Assembly (NCBI GenBank): GCA_014872655.1
Contig: WHHJ01000006.1
Location: forward strand, 1-52,527
Source: Clostridia bacterium
GTDB taxonomy: Bacteria > Bacillota > Clostridia > Oscillospirales > UBA644
Direction: 5' to 3'
Length of the DNA stretch: 52,527 nt
Below the pieces are notes generated by a model. The model had not been told where the DNA came from. It did no database searches and saw only the letters and a list, made by a program, of their open reading frames with translations. Both the position numbers and the translations under genes were made by a program. Positions 16,984 to 26,900 of this stretch are shown here, piece after piece; position 1 is the first letter of the stretch; the number at the start of each line of letters is the position of its first letter.

Positions 16984-17012
16984 CGGCGGTCCCACAAGCC
17001 GTAAGACCGCCG
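16984..17012 (-). terminator. intercistronic hairpin between pstS and pstC
   Basis: Eight-bp stem CGGCGGTC/GACCGCCG with a 13-nt loop, 20 bp after the pstS stop. No T-run follows, so it more likely stabilises the pstS message or stops only part of transcription. Confidence 0.55.
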
Positions 17013-17030
17013 CAGAAATCTTTCTGATTT

Positions 17031-17879
17031 TTATTTTACAGGTACGGCTCCCATATCGGAGATGACAGAAGAAGCAGCGTCAGATGTAATATAGTCAAAG
17101 AAAGCCTGTGCAACATCAGACAATTTTTCGCCTGTGCGGGTAACCAGCACAAACGGACGCTGGATCACATAGCTGCCGTCTTGTACGGTTGCTTCGGTCG
17201 GAGCCACACCACCTACGGTCAAAGCCTTGATATCGTCATCAACGGCGGACAACGAAGCATAACCGATAGCCAGCGGGTTCTGAGAAACCGTTGCAATTAC
17301 ATCCCCTGTGGAAGTCAATTCCTGACGATATTTGCAAAGATCTTCCGTTTCTGTAATCGATTCAAATCCGTCACGGGTACCGCTTCCGGCCTCACGTCCG
17401 ATCAGAACGATTTCGCCGTCCTGGCCGCCAACCTGGCTCCAGTTTGTAATTTCACCTGTGTAAATTTTTGCAATCTGTTCCAGGCTCAGATCCGAAACCG
17501 GATTGTTCTTATTCACGATCACTGCAATTCCGTCCAAAGCCAGCGTGGTACCGGTTAAGGTAGCAGCTTCTTCGTCTTTAAGTGCACGGCTCGAAAGACC
17601 GATATCGCATCTGCCTTCGGAAACAGCCGTAATACCGGAACTGGAACCGGTAGGATTGTATGTAAATTTAACACCCGGGTTTTCTGTTGTAAACGCTTCG
17701 CCCAGACCGTTGATCACTTCTTCCATCGAAGTGGAACCGTCTGTTGCAACAGACCCGCTCAATTTTTGTTCTTCCTTTCCGGAATCCTGTCCCGGATTCT
17801 CTGTCTGCGTGTTGCTGCATCCTGCAAACAACCCTACCGCCAATACACAACTCAAAAGTATTCCCAAAACTTTTCTCAT
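17031..17879 (-). CDS. pstS: phosphate-binding lipoprotein PstS
   Basis: 282 residues. Captures phosphate outside the cell and delivers it to PstC/PstA. A lipoprotein signal peptide ends at Cys21 (AVGLFAGC), so it would be anchored by Lgt, encoded elsewhere in this window. A short acidic/polar linker follows. The phosphate-binding loops are visible: the STSMEEV start of the first lobe, TGSSSGITAVSEGRCDIGLSSR (as NPTGSSSG and DIGLSSR), and GREAGSGTRDGFE. It is the first gene of the operon, with PhoP-box-like repeats ahead of its promoter, so it is probably induced by phosphate starvation. Confidence 0.96.
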   Translation of the reverse strand: MRKVLGILLSCVLAVGLFAGCSNTQTENPGQDSGKEEQKLSGSVATDGSTSMEEVINGLGEAFTTENPGVKFTYNPTGSSSGITAVSEGRCDIGLSSRALKDEEAATLTGTTLALDGIAVIVNKNNPVSDLSLEQIAKIYTGEITNWSQVGGQDGEIVLIGREAGSGTRDGFESITETEDLCKYRQELTSTGDVIATVSQNPLAIGYASLSAVDDDIKALTVGGVAPTEATVQDGSYVIQRPFVLVTRTGEKLSDVAQAFFDYITSDAASSVISDMGAVPVK

Positions 17880-17920
17880 TCCTCATTGCTCCTTTATAAA
17901 CTTTTTCTGGAAACAAGCAA

Positions 17921-17978
17921 AGTATATCAGACCCATGTTAAATGCAAAAGGGGATATTTGTTAAAAACAGGTTAAAAA
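17921..17978 (-). promoter_or_regulatory. pst promoter with two PhoP-box-like direct repeats
   Basis: Minus strand: two identical TTTTTAAC words (17978-17971 and 17967-17960) exactly 11 bp apart, the spacing of one DNA turn used by PhoB/PhoP binding sites, then a weak -35 TTTTGC (17949-17944), 17-bp spacer and -10 TATACT (17926-17921). A weak -35 just downstream of activator boxes fits positive control. No phoP/phoR genes lie in the window. Confidence 0.65.
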
Positions 17979-18010
17979 TATCTTTTTTCCTCTGCTTTTT
18001 CGCAAAGGCT

Positions 18011-18079
18011 AAAAAAACGGATATGCAACCTGCCCCCAACAGCGAAAACGCCGCTGTTTGCAGAGGCTGCATATCCGTT
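18011..18079 (-). terminator. terminator of the smc-leuS operon
   Basis: Minus strand stem AACGGATATGCA/TGCATATCCGTT with an inner AACAGCG/CGCTGTT hairpin, followed by seven T residues. A second copy of the left arm (AAACGGATATGAATTTTAGA versus AACGGATATGCA, at 18086-18099) lies directly upstream of it, just after the leuS stop. Confidence 0.85.
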
Positions 18080-18105
18080 CTAAAATTCATATCCGTTTAG
18101 AATTT

Positions 18106-20511
18106 TTATTTTACCACCAAGTTCACCATTTTACCCGGGATAAAAATTTCCTTGACAATCTCTTTGCCGGCAATCGCCGCCGCGACTTTCGCGTCTGCTT
18201 TCGCCGCGTCCAGAATCGTCTGTTTATCTGCAGCAGCATCAACCGTAATGACGCTGCGCAATTTACCGCAGATTTGGACCGGGATATTTAACACGGTATC
18301 CTTGATTTTCTGCTCGTCATACTCACACCAGGTTGCCTGTGCCAAAAGACCCTCAAACCCGTTTTTCTGCCACATTTCCTCTGTGATATGCGGCGCAATC
18401 GGATTGAGCAGAATCAAATATGTTCTCAATTCCGCCCGATTTAAACTGCCCTTGGCATAAATATCGTTCAACAACGACATCAGCGCGGCAATGGCCGTGT
18501 TCATCTTCAGCTGATCCATGTCTTCGGAAACTTTTTTAATCGTTTTATGGAACGCTTTTTCAAGTTCGGGCGAATAGGCATCGCCGTCTGTTACCATATC
18601 ATTCAAAACCCAGACGCGGTCCAAAAACCGTTTACAGCCTTTTACGCCGTTTTCCGACCAAGGTGCCGCTTTCTCAAAGTCACCGATAAACATCTCATAA
18701 GTACGCAGGGTGTCCGCACCGAACTCGTTGACAATATCGTCGGGATTGACGACGTTGCCTCTGGATTTGGACATTTTCTCTCCGTTCGCGCCCAGAATCA
18801 TCCCGTGAGACGTTCTCTTCGCATAGGGTTCCGGAGTGGGAACAACACCGATATCATACAAAAACTTATGCCAGAATCTCGAATACAACAGATGCAGCGT
18901 GGTATGCTCCATCCCGCCGTTATACCAATCCACCGGTGACCAATACGCCAACGCTTCTTTGGAAGCAAGCGCCGTATCGCAATGCGGATCCATGTACCGC
19001 AAAAAGTACCACGAAGAACCCGCCCACTGCGGCATGGTATCAGTCTCCCGCTTTGCGGGGCCTCCGCAATGCGGACAGGTGGTGTTGACCCATTCCTCGA
19101 TTTTAGCCAGCGGCGACTCTCCGTTATCCGTCGGCTCATAATTTTCAACATCCGGCAGCGTCAACGGCAAATCCTTTTCATCCAGCGGAACCCAGCCGCA
19201 TTTTTCGCAATAAACCATGGGGATCGGTTCGCCCCAATAACGCTGTCTGGAAAATACCCAGTCCCGCAATTTGTAGTTGGTCTTAGCCGTTCCCAACCCG
19301 TTCTGTTCCAGATAATCTAATATTTTCTTTTTGGCCTCTTCCACGCTCAATCCGTCTAAGAAGTCCGAATGGATCATCGTCCCGGTCTGGATATCCGTAA
19401 AGGCCTGCTTGGAGATATCGCCGCCCGCAACAACTTCCACCATCGGCAGATCAAACGCTTTGGCAAACGCATAGTCGCGGTCGTCGTGGGCCGGAACCGC
19501 CATGATTGCACCGGTTCCGTAACTCATCAATACATAATCCGAAACAAAAATGGGGATCTGCTGATGATTAACCGGATTGGTCGCCGTAACGCCGTCCAAC
19601 TTCACGCCGGTTTTCTCTTTGACCAATTCCGTCCGTTCAAAATCACTTTTTCTGGCCGCTTCTTCCCGATATGCATCCACTTGGTCCATATTTTTAATCA
19701 GAGACTTCCATTGGTCAATATAAGGATGTTCCGGAGAAATAACCATATAAGTCGCCCCGAACAGCGTATCCGGCCGCGTAGTATAAACGGTCAGCACATC
19801 GCCTGCCGAAGTCTGGAAGCGAACTTCCGCACCGGTGGATTTGCCAATCCAGTTCTTTTGCTGCGTTTTGACTCTCGGAATATAATCCACCGTATCCAAA
19901 TCCTCAATCAGCCGATCGGCATAGGCGGTAATTTTCAACATCCACTGCGTCTTGTTCCGATGAACCACTTCACTGCCGCAGCGCTCACAAACGCCGTTTA
20001 CCACTTCCTCGTTGGCCAAAACGCACTTACACGAGGTACACCAGTTTACCGACATTTCCTTTTTATAGGCCAATCCTTTTTTAAACAGCTGCAAAAAGAT
20101 CCACTGCGTCCATTTATAATAAGCCGGATCGGTCGTATTAATCTCTCTGGACCAGTCAAAAGAAAGACCCAAGCTGCGCAGCTGTCCCTTAAAACGTTTG
20201 ATATTGTTTTCGGTAACGATTCGGGGATGAATATGATTTTTAATCGCATAGTTTTCGGTAGGCAGACCGAACGCGTCCCACCCCATCGGATACAGCACAT
20301 TATACCCTTGCATTCTCTTTTTCCGAGCCACGATATCCAGCGCCGTATACGGACGCGGATGACCGACGTGCAGTCCCTGGCCGGACGGATACGGAAATTC
20401 TACCAACGCATAGTACTTGGGTTTGGTATAATCATTCGGAGCATGAAAAACCTCTTTTTCTTCCCAGATATCCTGCCACTTTTTTTCGATTTCCTTAAAA
20501 TCGTACCCCAT
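18106..20511 (-). CDS. leuS: leucyl-tRNA synthetase
   Basis: 801 residues, class Ia. Charges tRNA-Leu and edits mis-activated amino acids. Seen here: the HIGH-type motif HVGH (48-51), a Zn-finger-like cysteine set (NWCTSCKCVLANEE and VCERCG), the CP1 editing domain (TTRPDTLFGATYM; TGAIMAVPAHDDRD), a second Zn-like CGWVP/CPHCGG element, KMSKS (579-583) and the C-terminal tRNA-binding domain. An ATG 54 bp further upstream exists, but the start at 20511 overlaps the rsfS stop by one base (TAATG) and gives the normal N-terminus. Last gene of the eight-gene smc operon; the terminator follows 26 bp after the stop. Confidence 0.97.
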   Translation of the reverse strand: MGYDFKEIEKKWQDIWEEKEVFHAPNDYTKPKYYALVEFPYPSGQGLHVGHPRPYTALDIVARKKRMQGYNVLYPMGWDAFGLPTENYAIKNHIHPRIVTENNIKRFKGQLRSLGLSFDWSREINTTDPAYYKWTQWIFLQLFKKGLAYKKEMSVNWCTSCKCVLANEEVVNGVCERCGSEVVHRNKTQWMLKITAYADRLIEDLDTVDYIPRVKTQQKNWIGKSTGAEVRFQTSAGDVLTVYTTRPDTLFGATYMVISPEHPYIDQWKSLIKNMDQVDAYREEAARKSDFERTELVKEKTGVKLDGVTATNPVNHQQIPIFVSDYVLMSYGTGAIMAVPAHDDRDYAFAKAFDLPMVEVVAGGDISKQAFTDIQTGTMIHSDFLDGLSVEEAKKKILDYLEQNGLGTAKTNYKLRDWVFSRQRYWGEPIPMVYCEKCGWVPLDEKDLPLTLPDVENYEPTDNGESPLAKIEEWVNTTCPHCGGPAKRETDTMPQWAGSSWYFLRYMDPHCDTALASKEALAYWSPVDWYNGGMEHTTLHLLYSRFWHKFLYDIGVVPTPEPYAKRTSHGMILGANGEKMSKSRGNVVNPDDIVNEFGADTLRTYEMFIGDFEKAAPWSENGVKGCKRFLDRVWVLNDMVTDGDAYSPELEKAFHKTIKKVSEDMDQLKMNTAIAALMSLLNDIYAKGSLNRAELRTYLILLNPIAPHITEEMWQKNGFEGLLAQATWCEYDEQKIKDTVLNIPVQICGKLRSVITVDAAADKQTILDAAKADAKVAAAIAGKEIVKEIFIPGKMVNLVVK

Positions 20512-20870
20512 TATTCGTTCTCCCCCAATATTTCTGAAATATCTATTTGCGTACCGTCTTTCCAAAAACGTTCCAAATCGTAAAATTCACGCATTTTGGG
20601 ATTATAGACGTGAACAATAATATCTTTGTAATCCAACAAAATCCAATCGCCGGAACCTTTCCCCTCTCGGTGCAGAATCTCATAGCCGCCCTGCTGCATC
20701 TGATATTCGCACTCATCCGCCAGTGCTTTGACCTGGGTGGAAGAAGAACCGGAGCAAATCACAAAATAATCGGCCAGCGATGTAATATCCTGCACTTTGA
20801 TTACCCGGATATCGATCCCCTTTTTTGAATCAAGGGCCTTGACCGCCGTTTTTACCATATCAAAAATCAT
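20511..20870 (-). CDS. rsfS: ribosomal silencing factor RsfS
   Basis: 119 residues, the normal size. RsfS (Iojap family, DUF143) binds L14 on the 50S subunit and blocks subunit joining when nutrients are short. Seen here: the conserved AVKALDSKKGIDIRVIKVQD start, the DYFVICSGSSSTQVKALADE core, EGKGSGDWILLDYKDIIVHV (as GSGDWILLDY) and the REFYDLERFW end. It overlaps yqeK by 4 bp and leuS by 1 bp. The nadD-yqeK-rsfS order is conserved widely in Bacillota. Confidence 0.96.
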   Translation of the reverse strand: MIFDMVKTAVKALDSKKGIDIRVIKVQDITSLADYFVICSGSSSTQVKALADECEYQMQQGGYEILHREGKGSGDWILLDYKDIIVHVYNPKMREFYDLERFWKDGTQIDISEILGENE

Positions 20871-21445
20871 TTTGAATACCTCTTTTCCGAAAATTCATTA
20901 TATAAATCCAATGTATCGGGATGCAAATACAGGCCTTTTTTCACATTACTTAAGATGCTGAAACGGACCTTTTCCAACGCTACCGCATCGATATCGGTTT
21001 TGGCCTTCTCCCGCAGACTCTCCACATCGGGAAACACCCGAGACGGCTCAATCAAATCCGCAACAAATAAAATCATCTCAAACCGGCCCATCCCGCGATG
21101 TCCGGTTGTATGATATAAGATTGCCCGAAACATCTGCTCATCAATACCGAATTGCGCGCGCGCAAGATAAGCGCCCGTAATCGAATGCAGCACCGCTGGA
21201 CTATACCGTAGCGGCGGCGTGATTGGAACCCCATATCGCTTCAGCAGCTCGTACTGCTGCGTCTGGTCCACATTCTTTGTAATATCGTGAACCAAGCCCA
21301 CAAAGGCGCTTTTTTCGCAATCTTGCCCGTAAATCTGCGCCAACTCGGCCGCCATTTGCGAAACGCCGAGACTGTGCTGATACCGGGCCGGGCTCAAGCG
21401 TGCCGCCAATATTTTCTTTGCCGCTTCAAAATCATACAAACTCAT
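20867..21445 (-). CDS. yqeK: HD-domain phosphohydrolase YqeK (diadenosine tetraphosphatase type)
   Basis: 192 residues from the ATG at 21445. The YqeK family cleaves Ap4A symmetrically to two ADP. Metal ligands of the HD domain are visible: His in RYQHSLGVSQMAAEL, the HD pair in GLVHDITKN, then HSITGAYLA and the LYHTTGHRGM loop with the later FVADLIEPSR aspartate. A start nine codons upstream also exists but lies deeper inside nadD; GAGGCG nine bases before 21445 favours this one, with a 14-bp overlap with nadD. It overlaps rsfS by 4 bp. Confidence 0.92.
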   Translation of the reverse strand: MSLYDFEAAKKILAARLSPARYQHSLGVSQMAAELAQIYGQDCEKSAFVGLVHDITKNVDQTQQYELLKRYGVPITPPLRYSPAVLHSITGAYLARAQFGIDEQMFRAILYHTTGHRGMGRFEMILFVADLIEPSRVFPDVESLREKAKTDIDAVALEKVRFSILSNVKKGLYLHPDTLDLYNEFSEKRYSK

Positions 21446-22052
21446 TTTTCTTTTCGCCTCGATACAGTGCATGCTGTTCTATATAATCAGCAACGGAGTC
21501 CGGGACCAGCCCCGCAATCGATTGTCCCTGTTCGATCCTCTGCCGGACTTGTGTAGAACTGACCACCTGCGGCCGGCTTTGACAAACGCGGACATCCGCC
21601 TGATACGTTTGATTTAAATGCTGGGCATATTTCTGCAGCCGCTCGGTATCGTCGCCCGTACGGGATAACGCAACCAACGTCACCTCGTGCAAAATTTGCT
21701 CAAACCGGAACCAGACCGTTTCAAACGCCAACAGCATATCGGACCCCACATATAAAAACAACGCATCCTTTGGAAATTGTTGTTTTAAATAAGAAATGGT
21801 ATCGACGGTATAACTTTTGCCCTGTTTTCGGATTTCATAATCGTCCACCGTTGCCATCGTTCCCAAAGCCAATTTTACCATTTGCAGCCGATCCGCATTC
21901 GACGCCCCCGCCGTCAGCGCCTTATGGGGCGGAATCCCGGTCGGAAAAACAAAAACGCGGTCTAACCCGGCAAACCGGATAAAGTCCTTTAGCGCCGTTA
22001 CATGCCCGTTATGAACGGGGTTGAATGTGCCGCCAAAAATACCGATATTCAT
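21432..22052 (-). CDS. nadD: nicotinate-nucleotide adenylyltransferase
   Basis: 206 residues. Joins nicotinate mononucleotide to AMP, the adenylylation step of NAD synthesis. Seen here: the nucleotidyltransferase motif GIFGGTFNPVHNGH at residues 4-17 (the T/HxGH signature), the central FPTGIPPHK, YVGSDMLLAFETW-like segment (GSDMLLAF) and the C-terminal SSTQVRQRI motif that binds ATP. It overlaps yhbY by 4 bp. Confidence 0.96.
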   Translation of the reverse strand: MNIGIFGGTFNPVHNGHVTALKDFIRFAGLDRVFVFPTGIPPHKALTAGASNADRLQMVKLALGTMATVDDYEIRKQGKSYTVDTISYLKQQFPKDALFLYVGSDMLLAFETVWFRFEQILHEVTLVALSRTGDDTERLQKYAQHLNQTYQADVRVCQSRPQVVSSTQVRQRIEQGQSIAGLVPDSVADYIEQHALYRGEKKNEFV

Positions 22053-22336
22053 TTTGGCAGCTCGATTTTAGGTTCTTTGGCCGGACGATATAAAACCGCT
22101 TTAGAACCAATCACCTGAACCACGTCCGCCGCCACCGCCTCGGCGATCTGAGCCGCCGCCTCGCGCACAGACAAAAGGCATGTTTCCAAACAGCGCATTT
22201 TAATCAACTCTCTGGCCTCCAATGCGTCGTCTGCCTGTTTGACGATATTGTCCGTAATCCCGTCTTTTCCGACAATCAAAATCGTATCGATCGTATTGGC
22301 AAGGCCGCGCAAATACGCCCGTTGTTTACTGGTCAT
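22049..22336 (-). CDS. yhbY: YhbY-family RNA-binding protein (CRM domain)
   Basis: 95 residues, a single CRM domain: LRGLANTIDTILIVGKDGIT with the GxxG-like loop (VGKDGIT), then an ALEARELIKMRCL helix/strand and the C-terminal IGSKAVLYRP strand. The family associates with pre-50S ribosomal particles. It overlaps both neighbours (rdgB, nadD) by 4 bp. Confidence 0.94.
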   Translation of the reverse strand: MTSKQRAYLRGLANTIDTILIVGKDGITDNIVKQADDALEARELIKMRCLETCLLSVREAAAQIAEAVAADVVQVIGSKAVLYRPAKEPKIELPK

Positions 22337-22920
22337 TGTTTTTCCTCCAATTGGCTCATAAATTGTTTAAGCGCCGCCGCGCGATGACTGATTCGATTTT
22401 TCACCTCAGCCGGAAGCTGCGCAAACGTTTGGTCATATTCTTTCACATAAAACAGCGGATCATATCCAAATCCGTTCTCCCCGTGCGGCTCTGTTAAAAT
22501 CTGTCCGTGCACCCGGCCTTCCGCCGTCACGGTCCGTCCGTCGGGATAAACCAAACAAATCGCGCATACAAACTGGGCGCTCCGATCTTCTACCCCTTGC
22601 AAATTTTTCAATAAAAGCTCATTATTCTTCTGATCATTTCCGTGTTCGCCGGCATATCTGGCAGAGAGAACCCCCGGCGCACCGCCCAAAGCGTCCACCG
22701 CCAACCCGCTGTCGTCGGCAAGGCAAGCCATCCCGGAAAGCCGCATCCCGTCATACGCTTTAATATACGCGTTTTCGGCAAAGGTTTTGCCGGTTTCTTC
22801 CGGTTCCGATACCACGCCCGCCTCGGCAAGCGTTACAATATCAAATTTCTCCTGAAGAATGTCTTTGAGCTCCTGCAATTTTTTTCGGTTATTAGAAGCC
22901 AATAGCAATTTCATCTTCAT
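22333..22920 (-). CDS. rdgB: dITP/XTP pyrophosphatase (RdgB/HAM1)
   Basis: 195 residues. Hydrolyses non-canonical purine nucleoside triphosphates such as XTP and dITP to the monophosphate, keeping them out of DNA. Seen here: the N-terminal LLASNNRKKLQEL substrate loop, the metal-binding ETGKTFAENAYIKA and LADDSGLAVDAL motifs, ENGFGYDPLFY and the C-terminal NRISHRAAALKQF. It overlaps the ftsY stop and the yhbY start by 4 bp each. A second in-frame ATG two codons in is equally possible as the start. Confidence 0.95.
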   Translation of the reverse strand: MKMKLLLASNNRKKLQELKDILQEKFDIVTLAEAGVVSEPEETGKTFAENAYIKAYDGMRLSGMACLADDSGLAVDALGGAPGVLSARYAGEHGNDQKNNELLLKNLQGVEDRSAQFVCAICLVYPDGRTVTAEGRVHGQILTEPHGENGFGYDPLFYVKEYDQTFAQLPAEVKNRISHRAAALKQFMSQLEEKQ

Positions 22921-23834
22921 TCTTCGTCTCCTCCTACCAGCGCGCGCGCAAATTCCTGTGCATCAAAATATTGCAGATCGTCGATTTTTTCTCCGACGCC
23001 CACTAATTTAATCGGCACTCCGGTGATATCCTTTACCGCAATCGTTACGCCGCCCTTGGCCGTACCATCCAATTTGGTCAACACCACCCCGGTAATGCCA
23101 ACCGCTTCTTTGAAGTCCTTCGCCTGGGCAATCGCGTTTTGTCCGGTCGTAGCGTCAACCACCAACAAAATCTCTTTATCGGCCTGCGGCAACTCGCGGT
23201 CTATAACCCGCAAAATCTTCTCCAATTCTCCCATCAGGTTTTTCTTATTATGCAGCCGCCCTGCCGTATCGCAAATCAACACGTCGGCATCGCGTGCAAC
23301 GCTTGCCCGGATCCCGTCAAAGACAACCGCTGCGGGATCAGAACCGTCCTGATGTTTAATGATATCGATCCCTGCCCGTTCGGCCCAAATCGAAATCTGA
23401 TCGATCGCCGCCGCACGAAACGTGTCGGCCGCCGCAATGATCACTTTTTTGCCGTCTTCCGAAAGACGATGCGCCAATTTTCCGATCGTGGTTGTTTTGC
23501 CCACGCCGTTCACGCCAACGACCAAAATCACCGAAGGCTTTGTTGCAATCTTCAGTTCGTTGTCGCCCTGCATCAACTGCGCGATAATCGACATCAATGC
23601 CTCGCGAAGCTGCTCGGTCGACTCGATTTTTTCCAGTTTGGCCTTTTCCCGCAGTTGGTCGATAATGGTTTGCGAAGTCTCATATCCAACGTCCGCCATA
23701 ATCAACACTTCCAGCAATTCGTCCAAAAACTCTTCATCCACTTTGCGGAAGTTAGCGGCAATACTGTTCAGTCCGTCGCTGATTTTATCCGTCGTCTTTT
23801 TTAATCCGGCTTTAATCTTATCAAAAAAACCCAT
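22917..23834 (-). CDS. ftsY: signal recognition particle receptor FtsY
   Basis: 305 residues from the ATG at 23834. FtsY is the SRP receptor GTPase that hands nascent membrane proteins to SecYEG. Seen here: a short amphipathic N-terminus (GFFDKIKAGLKKTTDKI) in place of the long acidic A domain of proteobacteria, the N-domain helices, G1 loop GVNGVGKTTT (107-116), the insertion-box ADTFRAAA, DTAGR (189-193) and TKLDGTAKGG. An open frame extends 22 codons upstream, but AAGAGGAG before 23834 and the usual FtsY start decide for this one. It follows smc by 75 bp and overlaps rdgB by 4 bp. Confidence 0.96.
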   Translation of the reverse strand: MGFFDKIKAGLKKTTDKISDGLNSIAANFRKVDEEFLDELLEVLIMADVGYETSQTIIDQLREKAKLEKIESTEQLREALMSIIAQLMQGDNELKIATKPSVILVVGVNGVGKTTTIGKLAHRLSEDGKKVIIAAADTFRAAAIDQISIWAERAGIDIIKHQDGSDPAAVVFDGIRASVARDADVLICDTAGRLHNKKNLMGELEKILRVIDRELPQADKEILLVVDATTGQNAIAQAKDFKEAVGITGVVLTKLDGTAKGGVTIAVKDITGVPIKLVGVGEKIDDLQYFDAQEFARALVGGDEE

Positions 23835-23909
23835 GTTTTGACTCCTCTTAGCTGTTTTCGGTTCGGCTGACGCAAGTGGTCCCAAAGCCACGCGCATCAC
23901 CCGTCCCGG

Positions 23910-26900
23910 TTATATATGTTTTTCGATCTGGCTGACATCAATGGCAAGAATTCTGGAAATGCCCTTTTCTTTCATCGTAACGCCGTAAAGCCTGTCCGCG
24001 GCCTCCATCGTTCCTCGCCGGTGCGTAATCACAATAAACTGTGTATGCTCATGTTTGCGCAAATATTCCGCATACCGCACCACATTCACATCATCGAGCG
24101 CCGCCTCAATTTCATCCAACAGGCAAAACGGTGCCGGCCGAATGGTCAAAATCGCAAAATACAGCGCAATCGCGGTCAGAGACTGTTCTCCGCCCGAAAG
24201 CGAAGACAGGTGCTTGATAATCTTGCCGGGAGGCGCCACATAAATCTCAATCCCGGACTCCAAAACATTTTCCGGATCATCCAAAGTCAATTTGGCGCTG
24301 CCGCCGTTAAATAACTGACGAAAAACGCGTTCAAACTCGGCGTTAATCACGGCAAACTGCTGCGTGAACACCGTTGTCATCTGCTCGGTCAGTTCCGCAA
24401 TCATTTTTTCAATGCTTTCTTTGGATTTTGTCAAATCCTGCACCTGTGCCCAAAGCCCGTCATAACGCTCTTTGACCTGCGTGTACTCTTCTACGGCCGT
24501 CAGATTGATTTCACCCAAAGCCCGCATCGAGGCTTTAATGGCATTGACTTTTCGCTGTGCGGCCGCAAAATCTTCAATCGGCACACAAAGCTGCTGAGCC
24601 TGTGACAGCGGCAATTCATATTCATCCCAGATTTTGGAGATGATCGTCTGTTTTTCTTCTTCAGCCGACTGGACCAAATGCGTTTGCCGCTCCAATTGTG
24701 CGGACAATTTTTCACGCTGTTCGTACAATCCCTTTTCCGATTCACGCAACTGTTGAATCTGCTGTTCCGTCTGTGTCCGTTGGGCCACTTTATTCAAAAT
24801 TTCTTCTTCATTCTGCGCGGTTTGTTGCTGCAGCTGCGCCTTTTGTGCCTGCAATGCGTCAATTTTTTCGGTAAAAACAACAATCTGCTGCTCTAATCCC
24901 TCAATCTCCCGGTCTAACTGTTCCGAAGAGGCAGACTGTGTCTGAAGCTGTTGTTCCAAAACGGATAACTGCTGCTTTTCGCTTTCCAGGTCCTTTTCGT
25001 ACTCCAATCGCTGTAACCGACAGTCCTGCAATTGCTGCATCCGGCTTTCTTTCTCCTCGCCGAGCGCCGCCTGCTGCTGCCGCAGCATTTCGCAAACTTC
25101 TTTTTGTGCCAAAATCGCGGCGTCGTTTTCTTCCAGCTTGCCGGTTAACACTTCACGCTGTTCCAAATGCGTGCGGCTCTGTAAAGATAGGTTTTCCAAT
25201 TCCTTCTTCAAAGATTCTTCCTGTTGACGAATCGTCTGCAGCGAAGAAATACAATGGTTTAGAGCCGCGTCCGTTTTGATCTGCTCTTCTTCCAACAAGC
25301 GGATCTCCGACTGTGCATGCGACAAGTCCGACTCCGTTTGCTGCAATTGCTGCTCCAAACGTTTGACCTGCTGTTCGTCCCGGTTCATTTGTTCTTTAAG
25401 TCCGGCACACTCCTTTTTTAAATCCTCGATCTCATTGTGCCGGCTCAAAATGCCAAACTTACGCCCGGAAGAGCCGCCGGTTAACGACCCGCCGACATTC
25501 ACCAGCTGGCCATCCAGCGTCACCACGCGAAACGCGTATTTATTCTGTCTTGCCAGCCGGGTTGCGCTGTCCATATCCTCGCACACCACCGTCCGGCCCA
25601 ACAAATAGTCCATAATCCCGCGATATCTTGCATCAAACCGAACCAAATCCGCCGCCAGCCCCACAACGCCGTTTTCCCCCGCCCGAGGAATCGGGTCCAG
25701 GCGTTTTCCGTGAATATTGGATACCGGCAAAAACGTGGCTCTTCCCGCATTTTTGTTCTTTAAATAATAAATACAATTTTTACTGCTCTGTTCGCTGTCC
25801 GTCACAATATGCTGCAAAGAGCCGCCCAAAGCGGTCTCAATCGCGGTCGCGTATTCTTCATCCCCCTCGATCAAGTCCGCAACCGTGCCTTCCCCACCGG
25901 TCAAAACCCCTTTGCGGGATTCCTCCATAACGGTTTTGATACTGTTCTGAAACCCTTCGTAATGCTGTTGCATTCCCTGCAAAATGTGCAGTCGGTCCGT
26001 CTGACGTCCATACGTCGTCTGCGATTGCAAAAAGGCCGTTCGCGCCTGCTGCACCCGCAAATCTTCCTGCTGTTTTTTTACCAGATATCCGGCCTGAATA
26101 TTTTTGGCGCTGTCCAAATCCTTTTGCAGACTGTCTTTTTTGCTTTGCAGCTGCTCCCGTTCGGCTTCCAGCGTCCCAAACCGTTCCTGCGCGTCCGAGA
26201 TCTCCTGTTCGCGGCCTTGTATATGAACCGCCTGATCGTGCGTACTTTGTTCAACCGAACTGAACTCCACCCGCAAAAGTGTGTCCCGCTGTGACAACTC
26301 AGTCAAGCAATCCTGGGCTTCGGTCATCTTTTGCTGTAATGCCGCCGCCTGATCTTCTAATTGTTTGAGCGCTTGCTCGTACTGGTCCAACTGCACGTCA
26401 AAAGCCGACAGCCGCTGCTGCGCCTCGTCAAGCCGGGCCTGTTTTTCGTCCCGCTGTGCTTGGATCTGCTGGCTTTGGCCTGCATTTTCCTGCTTGGTTT
26501 TACGCAGCCGCTCAATATCCTTTTGCGCGTGTTCGATATCATTTTGTGCAACCACAATCTGAGTTTGCTGCTCGGCAATCTGTTCTGCCTGCGCAGCGCC
26601 GAAAGCGCGAATTTGTTCAATCTGCGCGGTCAATTGCTCCGAGCAGGCCAACGCCTCGGTAATTTGCGACTCTGTTTTTTGCAGCTCGGACACCGCATTT
26701 TGTAAATCCTGCGAAAACGTCTGCACCAACTGCGACGCCTCGTCTGCCTGCCGGGCCAACTCTGTCAGCCGATGCACCCACAGCGTCACTTCCAGCCCTT
26801 TTTTCTCATCTCGCAGCGCCAGATACTGTTTAGCCTTTTGCGCCTGGCTCTCCAACGGCCCCAACCGCGCCTGCAATTCCGAAACAATATCCGTCAAGCG

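Noticed and set aside
19369..20583. 404-codon plus-strand open frame
   Set aside because: Antisense of leuS, Arg/His/Ile-rich, no start signals.
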